A stretch of 18,366 nt of DNA from Christensenella sp. UBA6406 (GTDB taxonomy: Bacteria; Bacillota; Clostridia; Christensenellales; UBA1242): NCBI GenBank assembly GCA_002438625.1, contig DJPS01000031.1:905-19270 (forward strand). The letters are read 5' to 3'. The notes under the pieces are model-generated. The model ran no database searches and was not told the origin of the DNA. It saw only the letters and a list, made by a program, of their open reading frames with translations. Below, one piece after another: positions 5,863-14,800 of the stretch. How positions within the stretch are numbered: position 1 is the first letter of the stretch; every line of letters begins with the position of its first letter. The translations under genes were made by a program, and so were the position numbers.

Positions 5863-8800
5863 TTATCTTCTTACGCTCCTTCTTAAAATACTTACAAATG
5901 CCACAAGTGCAAGCACAGCACCAATGTATTTAACTAAATTTAATCCACCAAATGCAAGAGATGATGCCTTAACTGCTTCGTTTGTTTCGTTTTGCACACT
6001 TTCAATATAATCTTTAAATTGATTAATTAAATCGTTATATTTATCCACATTAACAACTGCTTTGTCTTCTTCGCTTAAATTTGCAAAAGCATTATAAATT
6101 GCCTTTAATTCGCCAAGTTTATCTAGTGTGAATTTCTCGCCAAAATTATCTAGCATTTCATTAAATAATGAAGCACTAAATGTTGTTGTTACAGTAATTG
6201 GATCATAATTATATTCTTTATAATTTTCATTTTCTTGCACTTTAATCCTTATAACATAAGCAGTGTTTGCTTTAAGGTTTGTAAACTCGTTAGAAATTTG
6301 ATAAGCATATTCATTTATTGCATATAATGCACCATCTATTTTAGTTAGAACAATTCTATCACTATAAGCAATGCATTGAATTTGCTCTGCAACTCTTTCC
6401 GCTTTGTTTACATTGAACGTAAATGTCTTTGTACCTTTATAATTTGCTTCATTAATTGAAACTATAACCTCATATGTTCCAGCATTAACAATCTTATTAA
6501 CGCTTTCGCCCTTAAACTTGAACGCTACTTCATATTGCAAACTAATGCCATCTACATCATCAAGCATTGCAATAATTTCTTGTTCTTCGCCATTATATGT
6601 GCTTTCATCTTCAAAAAGCCCAATAATTGCACTTGTTGCATCTTTTTTCTCTATTGTAATTTGAACACCATTAAAGGCATCCGCAAGACAATAATTTCTA
6701 TTATTTACAACAATATTAACCGTAAATGTTCCAGCATTCTTTCTATCTCCAACATATTCTAGTGTATAAACATCGCTATCAGTTGTAACAATGTTTCCAA
6801 TAATAAGTTGAGGATTAATTACTTTACCATTATAAACAAAATTTGTTTGAACCGCTTCCACACTTAAAGTGCGTGGTTTAATGATATAAGAATTTGAATT
6901 AAATATAATTTGATAATTTTCGCCAGCGGTTAAAGAACCGATTGAAATAGCATAAGTGCCTTGATTTTCGCCCGCTTCTCTTTCTAACACACCAGTAAAT
7001 TTGTCTTCCTTACATAATTCATCTGCCACATAAGACAACACGCCATCATTTTCGCCATAAACCTTTGTTAGTTCATTTGCAGTTACATTTATAACTTTTT
7101 TCTCTATAATTAGTGTTGCCGTGCTATTACTCTCTGCAACTCTATAATTTTCGCCATCTTTGCCCGCTACACCAACAACTTTAACACTATAAGAACCTGC
7201 ATTTATAGGTAAATCTACACTATTGTTATAAGTTACATCCAAAATAATTTCATCGCCTTGAATGACACCAACAATGTTAAATGAATATTGTTGAACTTCG
7301 CCATTAAATGTTGTAGTTTGAGCATTTAAATTTGCTAAATTTAATGTTAATTTATTAATTATAAATTCTCTTTCACTATTCACAATTTCTACATTATTTA
7401 CATTGTTAGAAATTACAATCAACTTATAAGAACCTGCATTTGTTGGTTTTTCATCACTATCGTAATCATTTCCAACACCCACATACCTAATGCTAATCAA
7501 ATTTGCAATATTTTCATTTGAATGTGGAGCAACTTCATCTCCTTGTGCCGTTTTGTTATATGTGTAAACTGAGTTGCCAGCATATTCTACTTCATAATTA
7601 TAAACTTCAATAATTAAATTTGCATTTAAAATTAATGTTTCATAATTCGGTGCGGTAATTGTTGCAGTAACAACATAACTTCCCGCATTAATTTGATTGT
7701 TGTTTTCATAAACAACATTTGCAACATTTCCATCGCTTAATGTTAATCCGCTTACAAGCAAAGACTTCGCATTTCCATCAAAAGTGAATGTGTTATCATT
7801 CAAAACTATTCCTGTAATTTTAGCATTTACAATTTCAATATTGAACGAATCAACATTTAAAATAATATTGCTATTTAATGAATTAATTTGAATGCTATAT
7901 TCACCCACATTTGTTGGAAGGTCGCTAACACTATAATCATCAGCCACAATTTCTAGATTTTCGCTTTCAACGCTTAACCCTATATCGCCAAGTGTTAATT
8001 GCTTACCCAAATATGAAACTTTTGGATTTGCCACTTTAACAACCGCATTAATTGCTTTAATTTCATAATTAAATGAAGTTGCATTAAATACATAATTGTC
8101 TTTATCTTCGCCACTTATAGCATTAACACTTACGCTATAATTTCCGCTTTGAACTAAATCTCCGCCAGTATAAACAACATCAAAAGATATATCATCCGCA
8201 CCAACATTACCAACCATTTCAATTTGTGGCTTTTGTACATTTCTGTTGTAGAAAGTTTCAGTGTATTCAATATTGCAAGTTATTTCTTTTTGCTCTATTT
8301 CAAAATTCGCACTATTATTTTCAAACTGATAGTTCTCCGCATCTGTTTCCACAACAATAACGCTATAACTGCCCGCATTTTTAGGAGCATTCGCAAGCAC
8401 ATTTTCGCCTTGCTTGAATGTTAATTTATAAAGTGATTTATCAATATCTTCACCATTCGCTTTAACTGATTTAATTTCTATTGCATTACCATTATAAACT
8501 TTATTTGTAACAACAATTTCTAAACTTAATTTTTGCTTTTCAACTGTTATGTTAAATAGCATAAATGCATCATCAGTTGAAGTAAATCTATAATTTTTTG
8601 CATCCACTAAATCAACACGCAAATAATATGAACCTGCATTTTTAATTGATTCAATTTGATATTGATTTTCATCCAAATATTTATAAGTTACAATTCCCGC
8701 CAATTCATCCTTAGGTTTTAATAAATTATAATCAAAATTTGCATTATAAATTACATTTGAAACACCTTCTAAATCAACAAAGTTTTCATTAACCTTTTCA

Positions 8801-11800
8801 CCTACATTTACCGCTTTTTTCTCTATTTTTAGCGTTCCTTTTGTAAATGTAACATCGTAATTCTCGTTTGAATAAGTTGCACCTATTTCATATTCGTTTG
8901 CATCTAATCCATCATCTTTTAAAAGCACAATATTTAAGTCATCGCCATCATAAAGCGTGCCACTTAAAATTGTTGTATTGATGCTATTTAAATCAAATTC
9001 ATCACCATAAACAATAGTTTTGCTTTCAATTAAAATATTTAACTTTTGCTTAGCAATTACAAATTGTGCAGTGTTTGAATTTGCAAACTTAAAGTTTTCA
9101 CTATCTACAAGTTCCACAACAACCACATAATTTCCAGCATTTACTGCACTTTCAACGGCATTACCATTTAATTTAACAACCACATTGTAAAGCCCGTTTA
9201 CATCTAAACCTTGCTCTGCACTAACGCTTATAGTTGGCATTTGATTTTGCTTGTTATAAGTTACATCTAAGTTACCAAACTCAACAGAAACTGCATTCTT
9301 TTCTACAACCACAGTGAATGTAGCCGTTGCAATCTCGTAATTTTCGCCCGCATTTCCGCTAACTTCAACAACATAATTGCCCGCACCTTTAATTTCGCTA
9401 ACAATCTCGCCATTTAATTTGATAACATAATCAATTTCAGCATCTTTCAACTTCTCGTTTTCGCTTGTGAACATTTCAGCAACAAATTGAACTGCATTTC
9501 CATTATAAACCACATTCATATTTTGCGCTTTAATGTATGTCTGCTTTTCTTCAATAGTTAAAACTGCTTTAACAACCTTAACATCATAATTGCTTAAAAT
9601 GTTTGAACCTGCATCTGCAAAATCGGCATTTATTTCATATTGTCCAGCATTTTGATTTGCCAACTCACCACTAAATTTGTTGTTATCTATAATTACATAA
9701 GGAGTTATAGAAATTATATTTTCAATACTTTCATAATTTCCATTTACAACATAAGACAACGCACTCGTATCCATTTGTTGTTTAAAGTTAAGTGTTGCAT
9801 TTTGCATTGCTATGCTTAAATTTGCTTTTGCAATTTCAAAATCTTTATATGTGTCAGTTGTAAAATTGTAATTTTGAGTTATATATTCATTTTGCACAAG
9901 TGCAACCTTATAAAAACCCGCATTTTGAGCAATCACTGCATTTTCACCGCTTAAAATTTCAAAAATGAATAAATCATTGTCATTATCAACAACATTTTCC
10001 AAATCAACACTTAAAACTTTTGCACTTTGGTCAACGCCATTATAAACTAAATCTAAATCGGCAAAATTTATAACAACATTTCTCTTGGTTATAGAATATG
10101 TTCCTTTTTCTATTGCCACATTATAATTTGCATTGTTATAATTTATTGTTAAATCGTAATCGCCAACAACATTGCCATCTGCCTTAACAACGCTTAATTG
10201 CAAATTATCATTATTATAAATTTGTCCGCTTACAACACTTGTTTCAACTTGACTAAAATCAATCTTATCGCCATATACGCTTGAACCATTTCCAACTTTA
10301 ATTATAATGTTTGCCTTTTCAATATTGAATGATTTAATTAAATTGTCACTTAACTTATAATTTTCATTGTTTATTTGCAAAATTTTAACAGTGTAGTTGC
10401 CAAATCCTATTGCATTAACAGTTGCATTGTTTTCATTATAAATTGCATAATCTGTTACAACAATCTCATCCCCAGCAACAACGCCACAATCTTCACCAAA
10501 AATGAAATTCAATTCTTTTTCAGTTGCATCATAAATAAAACTGCTTTGTGCTAAATCAAAATTTTCAATAGTCTTTTGTGCAATGCTAAAATTGTAAGAA
10601 AGTGAAGAGGAAGAATTTATTTTAAAGTTATCACTCAAAACTAAACTTATCACATATTCACCCGCATTTTTAGGTGCAACATTGCTATCATAAGAAGTTG
10701 AAGAATATTTTACATCATATTCACTTTCACTTATAACATAATCACTTACAGTTGAAACCGTAAACTCAAGCTTTTGATTTTGCCCATTATAAACAAACTC
10801 CAATCCACCCACAATATCAAAATTAACTGCAAGTTTATTTATCACAAGTTCGCCCAAAACTAATGTAGGAACATTATAGAAAATTGCATCTTTTCCGCTT
10901 AAACTTCCGACCTTAATCTCGTAACTTCCCGCATTAACCGCACTTTCTTTTCCGTTGTAACTTAAATTTAGCGCAACTTCATCGCCACTTAAAACACTAA
11001 ATGACACAACACTAACACTTTTTGCATTACCATCAAAAGTGAATGTTCTTTCATCGCCTATGACAATGTTCGTTATATCCTTCTTATTATAAGTTATTTC
11101 TATTGCCTTTTCATAAGAATAAACAACCGTTTCGCCAACCTTAATTTCAAAGCCCTCAGCAACAGCATTTGCAACCAAAGTTGAACCCTTTGTTATAGCA
11201 AAATTTAATGTTTTTGTCATTGTAGAACCATCAACAAAAGTTAAAACAACATCTTTTTGGACACTTGTCTTTCCATAATCAACAAACACGCCATTTAAAC
11301 TGCTTTCATCAATAGAAGAAACAATTTTACTAAACCAATCGCCCGCACTTGTCCAAGAATCTAAACCAACAACATTTGTAATTTGATTTGTTAAATATTG
11401 CACAGCTCTTTCCTTGCCATAAGTGCTTAAACTATTTAATCCGCCATTAATTTGATTATATAAATTATAAGCATTTTCACCAAGTTCTTTATAACTTTCA
11501 TTTGTGCCATTTCCGCCATTTATCATAGCATTATAAGCATTAACATAATTTTCATATAATGCAGTCATTCGCTTTAAAGTCTTTGTATAACTTACATTAT
11601 ATTCAGCATTGCTAAGTGTAACATTTGTAAACACCAATTCGTTGCCCGCTAATTGCTCGCTAGTTAAATTATGACTAAGAGCAATCACCTTTGTGCTTCC
11701 ATCATTAAATGTTACAATCGCATTTAAAACCCAATTTGAATTGCTATCTAAATAATCATAAACATTATTCGCATCATCAATTTCTACCTTAGAAACCAAC

Positions 11801-14800
11801 TTAACACTAGATTTTAAATCGGCATTTTTATTTATATTAAAAGTTGCACTTGTAACAGGGTCAACATAAGAAATTGCAGGAATTGCACTAAACGCATTAA
11901 CTCCGCTAAACGCAAGTTTTATATCGCCATTTTCATCACTCGTATAAACCGCACCATTCACGCTTACAGCCTTTCCGCTTTCGCCAACATTCACAATATA
12001 GCCCGTTCCATACATCGCACCACTTGACACAGTGATTGTGCTAGCATCAAACCCAGAAATAAATGTTGCTACTTCACTATCTCCCGTAACCTTTCCATAG
12101 TTTACATTGCTACCATTTATAGTGATTGCACTTGTAAATTGTGTATTGCTAGCATTATTTGAACCAATCACACCAGCAATATAAGATGAATTTCTATTTC
12201 TATATTTAAATCCAGAAACCTCACCATAGTTTTGACAATTCTCAATAGTTGCCTCAACATTGTGCAAATTACCAACTATTCCACCAACAAATTTATATCC
12301 ACCTATCTTCGCATAGTTCTTAACATTAGATATCCTTAATGTGCCAGAACTTCTATAACCCTCAAAGAAACCTAAAACACCAACTTGCTCTCGCCCAACA
12401 ATCGTTCCTTCAACAATTAAATCTTTTATGCAAACTTCATAACTTTGCTCGTTAGACACATTGATTATGCCCACACTATAAGCATCAGGCATATTCATAT
12501 TGACTTTTATTTTATGATTTTGCCCGTTAAAACTTCCTCTAAACGGCATCATCTCGGCATTACCTAAACCATAGAACTGATTTAGCATTGCCCCACCAGA
12601 CAACCCGCCAACTCTGTTAAGATAAACATTTTCACCACCAATAGAAACAACTCTTTCACTTGTTAAATCTATATCCGCACTTAAAACAATGTTTATTGTA
12701 GCAGAAGAACGCATATTCACATAATAACCACCAATCGTTGCAGGCACACCACCATTGATAATGTAACTTAAATGCTCAAAATCATTTGCATTATCAACAT
12801 AAACAGTTAGCCAAATTGCCACATTTTTGTTATCATATGATTGAACCACAAAATTCGCATTTTCATCAGTTGCACGCATTGATGCAAAATTGTCTTGATA
12901 TGATGTGTAATTATCCAAATTGATATCAAAATTTGACCTAAATAATGAGTTAGCCCTATCTAGTGTAGCAACATATTTATATGTGCCATCCGACATTTTG
13001 AACCTTATCATCATACCGCCATAGTTGCTAACCACACCATTTGGTGCAGTTTCGCTTAAAAGACCCATAGATGCATAAGTGTCCTTAAAATTAGCATCAA
13101 CTGTAAAACCACACTTACCATTTTCACCCATTGCAGGAATAGCCACATCTATTCCATACGGACTTAAACTAGCATTAAATACCTTAATTTCCGCAACCGC
13201 CTTGCTAGACACAAAGTCAACACTAATTCTTTGCCCACTTTCTACCATTTCATAAGATGACCACGCACCATATCCATTCGCAATGCCCGCATATAAATAG
13301 TTTTGCGTATGCCCAGAAGCAAACTTAACCTCGCCCGCCATATGACACCTTGTAAAGTTAGCGTTTGATTGATAGCCACCAACAAATCCGCCAACCATTC
13401 TCATTCCTTCTACATAAGCATATGTTACACTGTCAAACCAGTTTCCGCCATTACCAGCAAAGCCACCAACACACACTTCATTAGCAACATAACTTTCATT
13501 AACTTTAACTTGCCCATAAACTTCGCAAAAATAAACATTTGTAGAGCCATCAGCATTACCTATACAACCGCCTGCACCTAACTTAGAGTTATTTGCATTT
13601 ACTTGCATCGTAACATTAACATTTGCCACATTTATTGTAACACTTTCCGCTTTACCAACCAAACCACCTAAGTTTGTATTTCCGTTTATTTCCACATTTT
13701 TAGCGGTTATTTCTTTCATTTTAACATTTTTAGCATAACCTACAACACCGCCAATTTGATTAAGTGCCTCTCCTTTTATGCTTACGCCATTTATAACAAT
13801 GTTAGAAATCTCGCAACCTTCCGCATAACCCGCAATCGCACCGCCATTTGTTATGTTTAAAGTTGAAGAAGTTGTAAAACTACCATTATTAATTGTAATT
13901 TGCTTAATCTCGCAATTAACAGCATAGCCAGCAACAAAACCGACATTTGAAACTGTTATATTTGCCGTTGTTTTAATGCTAGGAGATTGCAAAATTAAAT
14001 TATAAATCTTTGCCCCATTTGCATAGCCAAACAAGCCAACATTAGAACAATCTGCATTTATATTATTCTTATAAGTATTTATAAGTTTAAATCCGCCACC
14101 ATTAAGCACACCCGTAAATGGTGCATCACTTGAACCAATAGGAGTTATATTATTTGTAAATGTTATATCACTTGTTAGCACAAAATATGCCCCTAACGCA
14201 TTTTTAATATCATTAAATTGTGCCTCACTTGCAATTTCAAAAGGTCGCTCTTCCGTTCCATAACCCTTTGTTATGCTTGTTCCATAAATTCCCGCATTCC
14301 TAAATTCTAGCGTATAAACAACTTTATCTCCGCTAACAAACTCAAATGTTACAACACTGCTGTTTGTCAACTCGTAACTATATACGCCATTTTCAGCAGT
14401 TAAAGCCAAACCATTCGCCTTAACTGTTATGCCCTCTACTGCACCGATATAATATGAAACAACTTTTTCATCATTAATTAAAACCTTGCTACCAACAATA
14501 TTCTTTTCAACTAATGCATTTACAATATTTGAAACATTGATAGGATTTTCCGCACTATTCGTATAATCTACACTAGCGAAAATTGCATTCAATGTAAAAT
14601 CACCTTCAACAATAAATGCCAAATTGCTCTCACCATAACATTTGCTTCCATCTAACTCAAAGCAAACAAATTCATAGCCCGCTTTTGCACTTGCCACAAA
14701 ATTAACTGTTTCGCCAATAGTGTAAGAATCTTTAACCCCGCTCACACTTCCTTTTGTTTCATCTGCCACAACTTCACCTGTTGCAGACCCAGAAAGGAAA

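Noticed and set aside
6041..6049. Exact TTATCCACA DnaA box
   Set aside because: Isolated match inside the coding sequence of the giant protein (codons for VDK); one such hit in the long coding region is expected by chance.
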